Assembly (NCBI RefSeq): GCF_004331915.1 | Contig: NZ_CP036528.1 | Location: 758,567-822,566 of the forward strand | Length of the DNA stretch: 64,000 nt | From: Ureibacillus thermophilus | GTDB taxonomy: Bacteria > Bacillota > Bacilli > Bacillales_A > Planococcaceae | Direction: 5' to 3' | Shown here: positions 8,151-18,492 of the stretch, piece by piece | Position numbering within the stretch: position 1 is the stretch's first letter | Layout: each line of letters begins with the position of its first letter | Translations under genes and position numbers: made by a program | Notes under the pieces: model-generated | The model's input: the letters and a program-made list of their open reading frames with translations, nothing else | Told to the model about the DNA's origin: nothing | Database searches by the model: none

Positions 8151-9353
8151 ATGGAAAAAATTAAAGTGGAACATGTGACGAAAATATTTGGGAAACATGT
8201 GAATGCTGCCTTAAAACTTGTAAAACAAAAAAAGCGCAAGACGGAAATATTGAACGAAACCGGTGCGACAATCGGGGTATACGATGCAAATTTCACGGTG
8301 AATGAAGGTGAAATTTTTGTCATTATGGGACTATCCGGAAGCGGTAAGTCGACATTGATCCGTATGTTAAACCGGTTGATTGAACCTACAAGTGGAAACA
8401 TCTACATCGATGGTCAAAATATATCGAAGTTGAATAAAAGGGAATTAAGAAACATCCGGAGAGACAAAATGAGCATGGTATTCCAGAACTTTGGTTTATT
8501 TCCTCATCGAACGATTTTGCAAAATACGGAATATGGCCTCGAAGTGAAGGGAGTACCAAAAGAGGAAAGACGATTGAAAGCAGAAAAGGCTTTAGACAAT
8601 GCCGGTTTATTGGCTTATAAGGACCAGTATCCAAGTCAATTGTCAGGCGGTATGCAACAGAGAGTCGGTCTTGCAAGAGCCCTTGCAAATGATCCAGACA
8701 TATTATTGATGGATGAAGCTTTTTCTGCTCTCGATCCACTCATTCGGAAAGAAATGCAGGATGAATTGTTAGAACTGCAACAAAAAATGAAAAAGACGAT
8801 TGTCTTTATTACCCACGACTTAAATGAAGCTCTTAGAATAGGGGATCGCATTGCATTGATGAAGGATGGACAAATCATCCAAATTGGAACAGGAGAAGAA
8901 ATATTGACAAATCCGGCAAACGATTATGTTCGAAGCTTCACGGAAGATGTGGATCGTTCAAAAGTGTTGACGGTGGAAAACGCCATGATACGGCCTGTGT
9001 CCATCAATATTGAAGCGGACGGTCCAAAAGTCGCTTTACAGCTGATGAGGGAGGAAAAAGTGAGCGTCATTTTGGCTGTTGATAAGCAAAGAAATTTCAA
9101 AGGTTATATTACAGCCAGTGATGCTCACGAAGCTTCAAAACGGGGTGAAAAGCATCTTCATGGAATATTGAGGCAAGATATGTTGACCGTTTCACCAGAT
9201 ACGTTGATCCAAGATGTATTAAGCCCGATTTCCGATTCGTCGACACCGATTGCTGTTGTAAAGGACGAGAAACTTATGGGCGTATTGATAAGAGGAGTCG
9301 TTATTGAAGCGTTATCTGCATCGAACAGAAGTGGAGGTGTTGACGATGAATAA
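8151..9353 (+). CDS. opuAA: Glycine betaine ABC transporter ATPase (OpuAA)
   Basis: 400 residues. Walker [10 protein letters not shown] near residue 62, signature LSGGMQQR near 165 and Walker [14 protein letters not shown] near 183, followed by tandem CBS domains (about 280-390) that gate OpuA transporters by ionic strength or nucleotides. Energises uptake of glycine betaine under osmotic stress. ATG 8151 is chosen because AGAGGTG stands 7 bases ahead; two in-frame starts upstream overlap that site. The end overlaps opuAB by 8 bp (ATGAATAA), so the genes are translationally coupled. Confidence 0.94.
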   Translation: MEKIKVEHVTKIFGKHVNAALKLVKQKKRKTEILNETGATIGVYDANFTVNEGEIFVIMGLSGSGKSTLIRMLNRLIEPTSGNIYIDGQNISKLNKRELRNIRRDKMSMVFQNFGLFPHRTILQNTEYGLEVKGVPKEERRLKAEKALDNAGLLAYKDQYPSQLSGGMQQRVGLARALANDPDILLMDEAFSALDPLIRKEMQDELLELQQKMKKTIVFITHDLNEALRIGDRIALMKDGQIIQIGTGEEILTNPANDYVRSFTEDVDRSKVLTVENAMIRPVSINIEADGPKVALQLMREEKVSVILAVDKQRNFKGYITASDAHEASKRGEKHLHGILRQDMLTVSPDTLIQDVLSPISDSSTPIAVVKDEKLMGVLIRGVVIEALSASNRSGGVDDE

Positions 9354-10197
9354 AATGTTGGATTCGATTCCTTCACTCCCGATTGCCGATTGGATTGAAA
9401 CGTTGATGGATTGGCTGACGGAAAATTTTGCATCCATGTTCAGTTTCATTCAAAAAACGGGCAAGAATTCAATGGAATCCTTTACTGATTTATTGTTATA
9501 TATTCCACCCATTGTATTTATCTTGATTGTTGCAATCATCGCATTTTTTGCGACGAAAAAAAAATTTGGTTTAGCTGTATTTTCGGTTGTAGGGTTGTTG
9601 TTTATTTATAATCAGGGACTTTGGAAAGAATTGATGAACACCGTCACTTTGGTGGTATTTTCAAGTATTTTCGCCATCCTGATAGGCATTCCCATTGGTA
9701 TTTTAATGTCAAAAAGCAGAGTGGCGGAAAACATCATTAAGCCAATTTTGGATTTCATGCAAACCATGCCGGGGTTTGTATATTTAATCCCGGCTGTCGC
9801 CTTTTTCGGCATTGGTGTTGTTCCAGGGGTATTTGCATCGGTTATATTCGCATTGCCGCCTACCGTAAGATTTACGAATTTAGGAATTCGCCAAGTACCG
9901 AAAGAACTGGAAGAAGCGGCGGATTCCTATGGAAGTACGGGATGGCAGAAGCTATTTAAATTAGAGCTTCCATTAGCAAAATCGACCATTATGGCAGGAA
10001 TCAATCAAACGGTGCTCTTATCATTATCAATGGTTGTGATTGCATCAATGATTGGCGCACCTGGATTGGGACGCGATGTGCTGTCCGCATTGCAAAGGGC
10101 ACAAGTTGGAAACGGATTTGTTGCGGGAATTAGTCTGGTGATTTTTGCTATTATCATTGACCGTTTAACGCAAAGCTTGAATAAAAAGAAATATTAA
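9346..10197 (+). CDS. opuAB: Glycine betaine ABC transporter permease (OpuAB)
   Basis: 283 residues, about seven membrane helices, with the EAA loop [19 protein letters not shown] (near 190-208) that docks to the ATPase. Start ATG 9346 has GGAGGTG upstream and lies inside the end of opuAA. Central gene of a complete three-gene OpuA system. Confidence 0.94.
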   Translation: MNKMLDSIPSLPIADWIETLMDWLTENFASMFSFIQKTGKNSMESFTDLLLYIPPIVFILIVAIIAFFATKKKFGLAVFSVVGLLFIYNQGLWKELMNTVTLVVFSSIFAILIGIPIGILMSKSRVAENIIKPILDFMQTMPGFVYLIPAVAFFGIGVVPGVFASVIFALPPTVRFTNLGIRQVPKELEEAADSYGSTGWQKLFKLELPLAKSTIMAGINQTVLLSLSMVVIASMIGAPGLGRDVLSALQRAQVGNGFVAGISLVIFAIIIDRLTQSLNKKKY

Positions 10198-10215
10198 CTA
10201 GGGAGGAAGATTTTC

Positions 10216-11094
10216 ATGAAAATAAGGAAGTTTATGATATTTGTTTTCGCAATAGGCTTAAGTGCCCTATTGGCCGCATGTGGGGGAAATGAGGAAGAAG
10301 GGACTGCCAAGAAGGGAGAGAAAGCAATCAATTTAGCCTATGTTGAGTGGGATTCGGAAATCGCATCCACCCATGTCATCGGGAAAGTATTGGAGGATTT
10401 AGGTTATGAAGTTACACTGACACCATTAGACAACGCCATTATGTGGGAAGCGGTTGCCAATGGAGAAGCCGATGCATCAGTAGCAGCTTGGCTTCCGGTA
10501 ACCCATGGTGCTCAATACGAAGAATATAAAGAAGATATTGTCGACTTGGGTGAAAATTTGGAGGGTGCCAAAATCGGATTGGTGGTTCCAGCATATATGG
10601 AAGATGTCAATTCGATTGAAGATTTATCAAATCATGCGAATATGCAAATCACAGGAATCGAATCGGGTGCCGGTGTGATGCAGGCAACGGAAAGAGCCAT
10701 TCAAGAATATGCTAATTTAAAGGACTGGGAATTGGTTCCATCTTCATCAGGAGCGATGGCGGTCGCTTTGGGAGAAGCGATTAAAAAGAATGAAGAGATT
10801 GTTGTGACTGGATGGACGCCTCACTGGAAATTTGCAAAATACGAATTGAAATATTTAGATGATCCAAAAGGAGTATTTGGAGGTGAGGAATCTATTCATA
10901 CCTTTGTGAGAAAAGGGTTAGAGGAAGAAATGCCGGAAGTCTATCAAGTATTGGATAATTTCCACTGGACAACCGAAGACATGGAGGAGGTCATGCTTGA
11001 TATATTTGATGGCATGAGTCCGAAAGAAGCGGCTGAAAAATGGGTGAAAGAAAACGCAGATAAAGTGGCTGAATGGACTGCAGAAAAGGAATAA
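10216..11094 (+). CDS. opuAC: Glycine betaine-binding lipoprotein (OpuAC)
   Basis: 292 residues. The signal peptide ends in a lipobox LSALLAAC, so the mature protein is anchored to the outer face of the membrane by Cys22. Aromatic residues that would form the betaine cage are seen in YVEWDSE, AWLPVTHG and TGWTPHWKF. Preceded by GGGAGGAAG 18 bp after opuAB, followed by a strong terminator. Confidence 0.94.
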   Translation: MKIRKFMIFVFAIGLSALLAACGGNEEEGTAKKGEKAINLAYVEWDSEIASTHVIGKVLEDLGYEVTLTPLDNAIMWEAVANGEADASVAAWLPVTHGAQYEEYKEDIVDLGENLEGAKIGLVVPAYMEDVNSIEDLSNHANMQITGIESGAGVMQATERAIQEYANLKDWELVPSSSGAMAVALGEAIKKNEEIVVTGWTPHWKFAKYELKYLDDPKGVFGGEESIHTFVRKGLEEEMPEVYQVLDNFHWTTEDMEEVMLDIFDGMSPKEAAEKWVKENADKVAEWTAEKE

Positions 11095-11107
11095 AGGTAA
11101 GAATTCC

Positions 11108-11157
11108 AAAAAGGAAGGCTACCTGGAAAGTGAACCTTTCCAGGCAGCCTGTTTTCA
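11108..11157 (+). terminator. Terminator of the opuA operon
   Basis: AGGCTACCTGGAAAG / CTTTCCAGGCAGCCT stem, followed by GTTTTCATTTT. It overlaps the last codons of the convergent gene. Confidence 0.88.
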
Positions 11158-11598
11158 TTTTCCGTTTTCATCATATCCAACTACGGTCCAAACGCCTGAT
11201 TCATCTTTCCGAATGAGCCGTTTTAAATAAACGGTATGAATGTTTGTATCTGAATCATTTACTTCTACAATTGCCAATTCATTATCGCTATGAAGAAATT
11301 TTAAATTCTCCAGTTCGATTGGATCATTTCCTTCAATGCCGCTTGGCGAAAGCTGCAGGCTGACGAACACTTGCGTTGTTGCAACAGGATCGAGCCTCCA
11401 AGGGGAATGGCCTTGATCGACGCTTTTTTGAGTGTTTTTTTCCACTTCTAAATTATATTGAACTTCCACTTGAGGTGAAATTTCCTTAGCTGAAACCGGA
11501 AACATGATGTTTTCATATATTCCAACACTTTCCAATTCAAAGGTCAGCTCCGTTGATTCTAGGTAGGCCGGAATTGCATTGTAATCCATGATTTCCAC
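11155..11598 (-). CDS. Hypothetical protein
   Basis: 147 residues from a GTG start at 11598 that has GGAGG about nine bases upstream; a TTG twelve codons further up lacks a site. No signal peptide or membrane segment is seen. The sequence is acidic with likely beta structure, and its end (RKDESGVWTVVGYDENG) resembles the last strand of small beta-barrel domains of secreted Bacillales proteins. It may be a fragment of a larger secreted protein. Not recognised. Confidence 0.55.
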   Translation of the reverse strand: MEIMDYNAIPAYLESTELTFELESVGIYENIMFPVSAKEISPQVEVQYNLEVEKNTQKSVDQGHSPWRLDPVATTQVFVSLQLSPSGIEGNDPIELENLKFLHSDNELAIVEVNDSDTNIHTVYLKRLIRKDESGVWTVVGYDENGK

Positions 11599-11720
11599 AG
11601 TGAAAACCTCCGTCCTTATCTTGGATGATTTCAAATTTCAGAGAAAATTGAAACATTGAAAAAACATTTTTACATTGATTCTTAATGTTAGTTTTATTAT
11701 TTACAAATTTAGAAAAAAAA

Positions 11721-12532
11721 TTAATTAAATTTGTCAAGTATTGTATGAATTTCTTTGTTCAGTTTTTCAATGTTTGCATATTCAACTGATGAATGAGTTA
11801 GCTGATATTTTTCCTTCAATCGGAGAATGCTCGGAAATTTCGCCGCGTTTGACGGCTGAAATGAGTTGGTTAAGAACTGAAGAAATTTTTTCTTCATGAT
11901 GGGCAATCAAAACAATATCACTGCCGGCTTTGAGTGAGAATATAGCGGCTTTTTCCAGTGAGTATTGGTTCGTAATTGCTTTCATTGTCAGATCGTCCGT
12001 GATGACAACCCCATTATAGCCGAGTTTTTTTCTCAATAGATTGGTGATAACCGTTTTTGACATGGATGCAGGATAATGCTGATCGATTTGAGGCAGTAAA
12101 ATATGGACAATCATTACCGCATCTGTGCCATTTTCAATATCTTGCAAATGAATAGCGGATAATCGTTCATCATAGGATCGAATATCAAAAACTAGTGGTC
12201 CATCAAATCCAAGAGACAAATGATGGGCAGGATAGTCGGCATATTCTCCAACAGGCGATTTTTCGATTTTTTCAGGAGAACCCAACATTTTTTCAGCCTC
12301 TTCTCGTGTCGTATTTCCTGCAATGACCGGGATATGAAATACTTTCCCTTCTTCAGCATTTTTCATTATTTGCCGAATGAGTTCTTCCGCCGTCAGTTCC
12401 TCGTTTTGTGATGGCGGGTTTTTAGGAAAATCTCCATCATTTGAGGGTTTATGACTTCGATTTAAAAGTCAATATAATGCCTAAAGCAGCAGTCATTATG
12501 AGAATTAGAATTGCAATAATCAATTTCTTCAT
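11721..12532 (-). pseudogene. Chimeric pseudogene: secreted DUF4309 protein fused to the end of a GH3 (NagZ-type) glycosidase
   Basis: Starting at ATG 12532, preceded by AAAGGAG, the frame encodes a signal-anchor (MKKLIIAILILIMTAALGII) and then shifts by one base near 12465. The next frame has a DUF4309-like part (GNTTREEAEKMLGSPEKI, then GPLVFDIRSYDERLS). At about residue 85 of that frame it turns into a beta-N-acetylhexosaminidase segment (VMIVHILLPQIDQHYPASM, GVVITDDLTMKAI). A second frameshift near 11838 precedes the last 45 residues (ILRLKEKYQLTH). Thus two unrelated genes were joined by deletion and later broken twice. No working product is expected. Confidence 0.75.
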
Positions 12533-12744
12533 TTACAATTTTCTCCTTTTATCTTTTTGTTAAAATAGTTGTATGGACAAAAGAAAAGTAACAATAGACA
12601 TGGAAAGAGTATAAAGAGATTCAATCGACAATATTTCCAAGGAAATATCAATTATTTTCGACAAGTATTAAATGTTTCAGGCATAACATATCTAATATAT
12701 GGGGTATTTGGTAGAATAATGATTAAAATAAAGAAGGGAGGAAT

Positions 12745-13484
12745 ATGGCAATTTTGTTTCTTACTATTTTCATCGTGATAGGAATCTTATTCGCCTTTCG
12801 TGTTTATACATATGAAAATAGCGAATTTAGGAAAATCACTGGGTATTCTTTATTTACTGTTTTGACAAATCTACACATAAAAAATACATATTTATTAGTG
12901 CAATCATTAAAATATTTACAAGGAGAATATAAATTATTATTAAACTTAGCCTTTCCAACAATGGATGGAAAAAGAATACTGGATGCAATGGTCATCCATG
13001 AATCGGGCATTTATGTCTTCAATATTCAACATAAAAACGGTTGGATTTATGGCCGGGAACAGGATGACCAATGGGTACAGGCGACTGATAAAAAAATAAA
13101 CTGCTGCCATTTACTAATCCGATTATTAAGACGAAAAAATTAATCTTTGATTTAAAAGATAAAATTGCCAATGAGAAAAGTGATTTGTTCCATTTTTTAA
13201 TTCTTTTTTCAGACAATTGTTCCTTTAAGAAAATCGTTGTAAAATCAAACAATGTCTCAGTCATAAAGGCAAATGAAATGAAGTGTTTTTGGAAAGCCGG
13301 AACGGAACAAAAGATTTCTACAGTAGAAATCAATTCGATCTATAATACTTTCAAACAATCAATATGCCGAGGACCCAACCGCTTTATTTCAGAAAAATAT
13401 GAATCATGCTACAAACCAATAGAATCAACACCTTTGAAAGGAAATGGCAATGGAGAAACGCTCAAAACGGCAAAACAGCATTAA
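12745..13484 (+). pseudogene. NERD-domain protein, frameshifted
   Basis: Starts at ATG 12745 behind AAGGGAGG. It has one N-terminal membrane helix (ILFLTIFIVIGILFAF) and then a NERD nuclease-related domain (RILDAMVIHESGIYVFNIQH, GWIYGREQDDQWVQ). Around 13095-13110, next to an A7 run, the frame shifts; the continuing frame reads LPFTNPIIKTKKLIFDLKD and runs to 13484. Intact relatives are about 230-250 residues, as the two parts together would be. Either a real lesion or a homopolymer sequencing error. Confidence 0.75.
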
Positions 13485-13488
13485 TTAT

Positions 13489-14291
13489 ATGAAAGAAAAT
13501 AATAGGCTTTTTTGTTGTCCGATTTGCAAGGGGGGAATGGACGTACTGGCTGAAGGGGAGGTTGTTTGCGGCAATCGCCATAGCTTTACCATTGCAAAAC
13601 AAGGATATGTTAATTTTTTGACGAGGGCGGTTCGTTCCATGTATACGAAAAATTTGTTTGAATCGAGAAAAATGGTGATCGATGCCGGTTTGTACAATAC
13701 TTTGCATAATGAAATAGCCAAAATAATTGGGAATTCTGCCACAGCGATTTTAGATACTGGCTGTGGCGAAGGTTCTCATTTAGTGAATGTCTGCGAGCTA
13801 TTAAATGATGAAGTAGTTGGAGTAGGAATGGACATTGCAAAAGAAGGAATTCTTACGGCAGCGAAGTATTATGAAAAGAAAATTTGGTGTGTTGGGGATT
13901 TAGCCTGCAGCCCATTTAGAGAACAGTCCTTTGATTACATCTTAAATATTTTGTCACCAGCTAATTATGGTGAGTTTAATCGTTTGTTAAAAAATGGAGG
14001 AAAAGTAATAAAAGTCGTTCCCCAATCAGGATATTTGCAGGAATTGCGTAACAAGTTTTTGCTCATTCCGAGAAAGAGGATTATTCTAATGAACAGACCG
14101 TCAAAAGATTTTATGAGCAATTTCTGGATGCAAAAAGACATCGGATTACGTACAAAATGCCAATTGAGAAAGAACTTGTTCCAAAATTGATGGAAATGAC
14201 GCCATTGGGATGGCATGCGGAAACAGGAGCGATTGATTTAAATGAAGTGACCATCGATTTGGAATTGTTGGTGGGGAGCTGTAAACGGTAA
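13489..14291 (+). pseudogene. 23S rRNA (guanine-N1) methyltransferase RlmA-like, frameshifted near the C-terminus
   Basis: The N-terminal zinc-binding part (FCCPICKGGM, VCGNRHSF), the SAM motif LDTGCGEGSH and the NILSPANYGEF motif identify the RlmA family, which methylates G745/G748 of 23S rRNA. After residue about 190, near 14055-14075, the frame slips: the correct frame then reads EKEDYSNEQTVKRFYEQFLD and continues to EMTPLGWHAETGAIDLNE, ending at 14291. The in-frame version stops early at 14190 with a nonsense tail. The start is uncertain (ATG 13489, or 13444 overlapping the previous gene). Confidence 0.8.
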
Positions 14292-14361
14292 TTCCATTGA
14301 AAGAAGAAGACGTTTTTTTTAAAATAGATTAATAAAAATAGATTAAGGGTAGGAATCTGCT

Positions 14362-14964
14362 GTGTTATATGATATTGGAGCAAAAGTAGTCGGACTGTTT
14401 TTATCATTAAACGGCTCAAGGGCAAAGGAATATGGCAAAGAAAATTTGCCAAAGGATGAAGGGTATGTTTTAGCCTGCACCCACAATGGGTATGTGGATA
14501 TTTTAAATTTAGGTCTTTCCATTTATCCTAGACAAATACACTTTATGGCAAAAAAACAATTGTTTGATATAAAAGGTCTAGGGTGGCTGATTACGAAGTT
14601 GAATGCTTTTCCTGTTGACCGTGAAAATCCTGGACCAAGTGTGATAAAAATTCCGCTTCAATTATTAAAAAAGGGCGAAATTGTTGGGATTTTTCCAAGC
14701 GGTACGAGAACAACGAATAATTCGGAGCTAAAGCAAGGCGCTATCACCATTGCGCAACTGGCAAAAGTCAAAGTTGTTCCGGCCGCTTATATTGGTCCAA
14801 AAAATTTGAAGGAAGTGTTTCAGCGGAAAAAAGCGTATTTGATTTTTGGCGAACCTTTTACAGTCCCTGCAGGAAAAGAAGCAAGGGAAGAATATACAGC
14901 TTTTTTAGAAAAAGAGTTTAAAAGGTTAACAGATGAATTAAAGCAAAAAATGGAGAAGAAGTAG
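14362..14964 (+). CDS. plsC: 1-acyl-sn-glycerol-3-phosphate acyltransferase (PlsC)
   Basis: 200 residues. Makes phosphatidic acid from lysophosphatidic acid in membrane phospholipid synthesis. The catalytic HX4D is His41-Asp46 (HNGYVD). The glycerol-phosphate-binding motif is FPSGTR (111-116), with Ser in place of the usual Glu, as in the B. subtilis YhdO/PlsC branch. The segment NAFPVDRENPGPS is also typical of that branch. Start is GTG 14362 with AAGGGTAGG upstream. A hairpin follows. Confidence 0.9.
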   Translation: MLYDIGAKVVGLFLSLNGSRAKEYGKENLPKDEGYVLACTHNGYVDILNLGLSIYPRQIHFMAKKQLFDIKGLGWLITKLNAFPVDRENPGPSVIKIPLQLLKKGEIVGIFPSGTRTTNNSELKQGAITIAQLAKVKVVPAAYIGPKNLKEVFQRKKAYLIFGEPFTVPAGKEAREEYTAFLEKEFKRLTDELKQKMEKK

Positions 14965-14995
14965 CACTTTCCGTCATCGGAAGGTGCTTTTTCAA
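14963..14995 (+). terminator. Terminator after plsC
   Basis: AGCACTTTCC / GGAAGGTGCT stem with a six-base loop, followed by TTTTTC. Confidence 0.8.
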
Positions 14996-15010
14996 AAGGG
15001 AGGATTTGCA

Positions 15011-15490
15011 ATGAAACGCGTATTATTTGTCTGTTTAGGGAATATTTGCCGCTCGCCAATGGCTGAAGCGGTATTTAGAGATATGCTGAAAAAAAGAGGA
15101 TTGGAAGACAAAATTGAAGTGGATTCAGCTGGTACAAGCTCCTGGCATGTCGGTGAACCGCCGCATTATGGGACTGTTAATAAATTGAAAGAATATAATA
15201 TTTCCACTGAGGGGATCATTGCACGGCAATTAATAAAGGAAGATTTTGATAAATTCGATTATATTGTTGGAATGGATGAAAGCAATGTCAAAAACATCCG
15301 CAATCTATTGCAGCAGCCGGACCATCCAAAAATCTTCCGCTTTTTGGATTTAACAGAATATAAAAAGGATGTTCCGGATCCGTATTATACAAAAGACTTC
15401 CAAGAAACTTATGATTTAGTGAAGGCTGGATGCGAGGCGTTGTTAAACAAAATTTTAGAAGATATGGAAGAAGAGGGGCAAATATTATAA
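15011..15490 (+). CDS. Low-molecular-weight protein tyrosine phosphatase (YfkJ-like)
   Basis: 159 residues. The P-loop CLGNICRS gives Cys8 and Arg14; the general acid is Asp123 in DVPDPYY. This matches class II cysteine phosphatases such as B. subtilis YfkJ. It removes phosphate from tyrosine residues in the cytoplasm; targets unknown. Start ATG 15011 has GGGAGG nine bases upstream; a longer frame from 14984 runs through the plsC terminator and is not used. Confidence 0.92.
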   Translation: MKRVLFVCLGNICRSPMAEAVFRDMLKKRGLEDKIEVDSAGTSSWHVGEPPHYGTVNKLKEYNISTEGIIARQLIKEDFDKFDYIVGMDESNVKNIRNLLQQPDHPKIFRFLDLTEYKKDVPDPYYTKDFQETYDLVKAGCEALLNKILEDMEEEGQIL

Positions 15491-15619
15491 GGGTATCTCT
15501 AAAGAAAATCAAGAGGCGATTATTTTCATTCAACAAATCATGTTGTATAATGTTACAGTCATATAAATTTGAATGAAATTTTAACTGATATTTTAAACTT
15601 AGGAAAGAGAGTGAATCCA

Positions 15620-16342
15620 ATGGGTCGTAAATGGAACAATATTAAAGATAAAAAGGCGGAAAAAGATAAAAATACCAGTCGAATTTATGCGAAATTTGGT
15701 AAAGAAATCTATGTAGCGGCGAAAAAAGGAGATCCGGACCCAGAGTTAAACCAAGCGTTGAAAGCCGTATTAGAAAGAGCGAAAACTTATAATGTTCCTA
15801 AACATATTATTGACCGCGCTATTGAAAAAGCAAAAGGTGCGGGCGGAGAAGATTACGATGAAATGCGCTACGAAGGATTTGGCGTTGGCGGTACAATGGT
15901 CATTGTAGATGCGTTAACAAATAATGTAAATCGTACGGTTTCAGAAGTTCGTGCTGCTTTCGGGAAAAATGGCGGAAACATGGGTGTAGCGGGCTCCGTT
16001 TCTTATATGTTCGACCCTACTGCCGTATTTGGAATTGAAGGAAAGTCAGCGGATGAATTGTTGGAAATCTTATTAGAAGCAGATATTGATGCACGGGATG
16101 TATTTGAGGAAGATGGAATGACTATCGTTTACGCAGAACCAAATCAATTCCATGCAGCGCAAGAAGCGTTCAAATCTGCAGGAATTGAAGAATTTGCAAT
16201 AGCTGAACTGACAATGATTCCTCAAACAGAAGTGAAATTAACTGGCGAAGATAAAGCAAAGTTTGAAAAAATGATTGACGCATTAGAAGATTTAGAAGAC
16301 GTGCAACGGGTATATCACAATGCAGATTTAGGCGATGAATAA
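15620..16342 (+). CDS. YebC/TACO1-family protein (YeeI-like)
   Basis: 240 residues, full length, opening with [20 protein letters not shown], and including [17 protein letters not shown] and [11 protein letters not shown], all typical of the DUF28 family. The family was annotated as a transcription regulator; recent work on YebC2/TACO1 links it to relief of ribosomes stalled at proline stretches. Both are known claims about relatives, not shown here. ATG 15620 follows AGGAAAGAGAG. Monocistronic with its own terminator. Confidence 0.92.
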   Translation: MGRKWNNIKDKKAEKDKNTSRIYAKFGKEIYVAAKKGDPDPELNQALKAVLERAKTYNVPKHIIDRAIEKAKGAGGEDYDEMRYEGFGVGGTMVIVDALTNNVNRTVSEVRAAFGKNGGNMGVAGSVSYMFDPTAVFGIEGKSADELLEILLEADIDARDVFEEDGMTIVYAEPNQFHAAQEAFKSAGIEEFAIAELTMIPQTEVKLTGEDKAKFEKMIDALEDLEDVQRVYHNADLGDE

Positions 16343-16372
16343 TTAACAGGGATTGCTAAGAAGACCTTTAAT

Positions 16373-16418
16373 AAAAGAGCGAATGGAGAAAACGCAATGT
16401 TTTCCTGTTCGCTCTTTT
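16373..16418 (+). terminator. Terminator hairpin after yebC
   Basis: AAAAGAGCGAA...TTCGCTCTTTT with an inner AAAAC/GTTTT stem. The core AGAGCGAATGGAGAAAAC recurs in a hairpin at 48375-48410. Confidence 0.8.
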
Positions 16419-16506
16419 CATTTCTCAAGCGTTTCATGGAAGAGGAAATCTTTTGGAACTTTTTTGTCATTTAAATCGTAAGTAAATAGAAAAATGGTGA
16501 TGCGGT

Positions 16507-17082
16507 ATGAGAAAATGGATTATAACAATCATAGCAGCAATCATGGCAATCGGTGTGGCATTTATTGTTTGGTCCAATTACATGATTAATCAAGGAGCAA
16601 ATCCTATTGCGGACGGTTCGAATGAATATGCAATTCTACTTGGCGCAAAAGTAGAGAAAAATGGAGAACCAAGTTTGACTTTGCTGTATCGTTTACAAGA
16701 AGCGGAAAGGTATTTAAAAGAAAATCCTCATGTCACCATCGTTGTTTCCGGGGGACGGGGAGGAAGTGAACCAATTAGCGAAGCAGAAGCCATGTACAAC
16801 TATTTAGTAGAGGCAGGGATAGAAGAAGATCGGATTATTCAAGAGGACAAGGCAACATCTACTTATGAAAATCTTCTTTATTCCATAAAATTATTGCCTG
16901 ATGATACAAAGAGTGTGACGATCATTACCAGCGATTTTCATTGTGCAAGGGCAAAGATGCTTGCCAAAAAACTAGATTTAGAAGCGGATTTTGTGGAAGC
17001 GAAAACGCCAAAAATAGTAGAACAAAAGCTGCGTTTTCGTGAAAGATTGGCATTGGTTAAATCTGTAGTTTTTGACAATTAA
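16507..17082 (+). CDS. DUF218 (YdcF/SanA/ElyC-like) membrane-anchored protein
   Basis: 191 residues. One N-terminal membrane helix (WIITIIAAIMAIGVAFIVW), then the DUF218 domain: AILLGAKVE, VVSGGRGGSEPISEAEAM and ITSDFHCARA. Family members act at the cell envelope and have been linked to vancomycin sensitivity and lipid-carrier metabolism; the reaction is not settled. Start ATG 16507 is preceded by a weak GGTGATGCGG site. Stands alone. Confidence 0.88.
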   Translation: MRKWIITIIAAIMAIGVAFIVWSNYMINQGANPIADGSNEYAILLGAKVEKNGEPSLTLLYRLQEAERYLKENPHVTIVVSGGRGGSEPISEAEAMYNYLVEAGIEEDRIIQEDKATSTYENLLYSIKLLPDDTKSVTIITSDFHCARAKMLAKKLDLEADFVEAKTPKIVEQKLRFRERLALVKSVVFDN

Positions 17083-17188
17083 TATTTGTTGTTTATATAC
17101 AAATTTTGTATGATGGTTTTAAAAAGCGATACGGAGGGTGTATAGGAATTGTGAATAAGTGGTAGACTTGAGTTGGGAGTGAGAATGG

Positions 17189-18268
17189 ATGACAAAGAAA
17201 CTATGGTTTCAAGTGGGAATTGGTTTATTAATTGGACTATTAATCATCAAATATGTCATAGAGATTCATTGGATTTTTAAGCCGGTTGTGATCATTATTA
17301 AAACAATTTTTATCCCGGTCTTAATAAGCGGAGTTCTTTTTTACATATCTGAACCTCTTCAACGTTGGCTGGAAAAAAAGGGGCTGCCGAGATGGGGAAG
17401 CATTTCTACGATTGTGCTTGTATTAGCCGGGGTAGTTACTGGACTGTTGTTCATTATCGGAAATCCGATTACAGAGCAGGTAAACCGATTAGTGCAAAAC
17501 GCTCCAAGCATTGGGGATAAAATTATGGATGCAACGGATTTTGTTTTAGAAAACAAAGATAATTTGCCGCCGCAAGTTGAGAATTTCATAGATTCAGTGA
17601 CCAATTCCATTCAGGATATTGTTGTTGTCGGAAGCAAAAGCATTGTCAACTTTGTAAGCGGTACGGTTTCAACAATCTTCACTTTAATTTTAGTACCGTT
17701 CTTTTATATTTTTATGTTAAAGGACCATGAGAAATTTGCTCCGAATATTTATAAAGTCTTTACAGGCGAACGCCGTACATGGGTGAAAAAGACGCTGGAA
17801 GAAATCAATGAAGTGTTGAAAAACTACGTGCAAGGCCAAGTGCTTGTGAGCTTAATACTTGCTACGATGATGTTGATAGGGTATTTAATTATTAGACTTG
17901 ATTATGCACTGTTACTGGCTATCGTTTCTTTCTTTATGAATATGATTCCTTTTATCGGACCATGGATTTCTCTTGCTCCAGCCATCCTTGTTGCCATCAT
18001 ACAAGATCCAATTTTAGTGGTTTGGGTGTGTGTAATTACTTTAGTGGCCCAGCAGTTGGAAAGCAATTTGATAACGCCAAATATCATGGGAAAATCTTTG
18101 GATATTCATCCCTTAACGGTCATTACCGTGGTATTGGCGGCGGGGAATATCGGCGGATTTGTTGCAATCATGATTGGTATTCCTACTTATGCAGTGTTAA
18201 AAGTTATTGTGAAAAATATTTATGAAGAGAGAAAGAAAATTAAGGAAACAGCGACGAAAACGCTATAA
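17189..18268 (+). CDS. AI-2E family transporter (PerM/YueF-like)
   Basis: 359 residues with about eight membrane helices and a central soluble region (roughly 100-150). The conserved segments LVPFFYIFMLKDHEKF, FFMNMIPFIGPWIS and QQLESNLITPNIMGKSLDIHP are characteristic. Members export autoinducer-2 or work as Na+/H+ antiporters; which applies here cannot be told. Start ATG 17189 behind GGGAGTGAG. Confidence 0.9.
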   Translation: MTKKLWFQVGIGLLIGLLIIKYVIEIHWIFKPVVIIIKTIFIPVLISGVLFYISEPLQRWLEKKGLPRWGSISTIVLVLAGVVTGLLFIIGNPITEQVNRLVQNAPSIGDKIMDATDFVLENKDNLPPQVENFIDSVTNSIQDIVVVGSKSIVNFVSGTVSTIFTLILVPFFYIFMLKDHEKFAPNIYKVFTGERRTWVKKTLEEINEVLKNYVQGQVLVSLILATMMLIGYLIIRLDYALLLAIVSFFMNMIPFIGPWISLAPAILVAIIQDPILVVWVCVITLVAQQLESNLITPNIMGKSLDIHPLTVITVVLAAGNIGGFVAIMIGIPTYAVLKVIVKNIYEERKKIKETATKTL

Positions 18269-18333
18269 AAAATTTTCCTCTATTGTATACTGGGAGGGGA
18301 ATTTGAACGATAAAATAGAAAAAGGGGATTTCT

Positions 18334-18492
18334 ATGAGCGGAAAAAAAGCGGCATTAATTCTTATTGGGATTATTATTTTAGTAAGTATATTGGTTATTA
18401 TTGTGTTATCGATATTTTTTGCCGTTTATGAGCCATCTATCAACCAAACAATTCAGACATTCGATTGGATTTCATCTGAGAAAATAATATAA
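18334..18492 (+). CDS. Small membrane protein, unknown
   Basis: 52 residues: a short basic start (MSGKKA), one long hydrophobic helix (residues 7-31) and a polar tail. AAAGGGGA stands 6-8 bases before the ATG. It lies 65 bp after the AI-2E gene and is followed by a terminator, so it looks like a real short gene at the end of that unit. Not recognised. Confidence 0.6.
   Translation: MSGKKAALILIGIIILVSILVIIVLSIFFAVYEPSINQTIQTFDWISSEKII

Noticed and set aside
11537-11737. 66-codon minus-strand frame upstream of the 11155-11598 gene
   Set aside because: It is out of frame with that gene, has no ribosome site and poor codon use.
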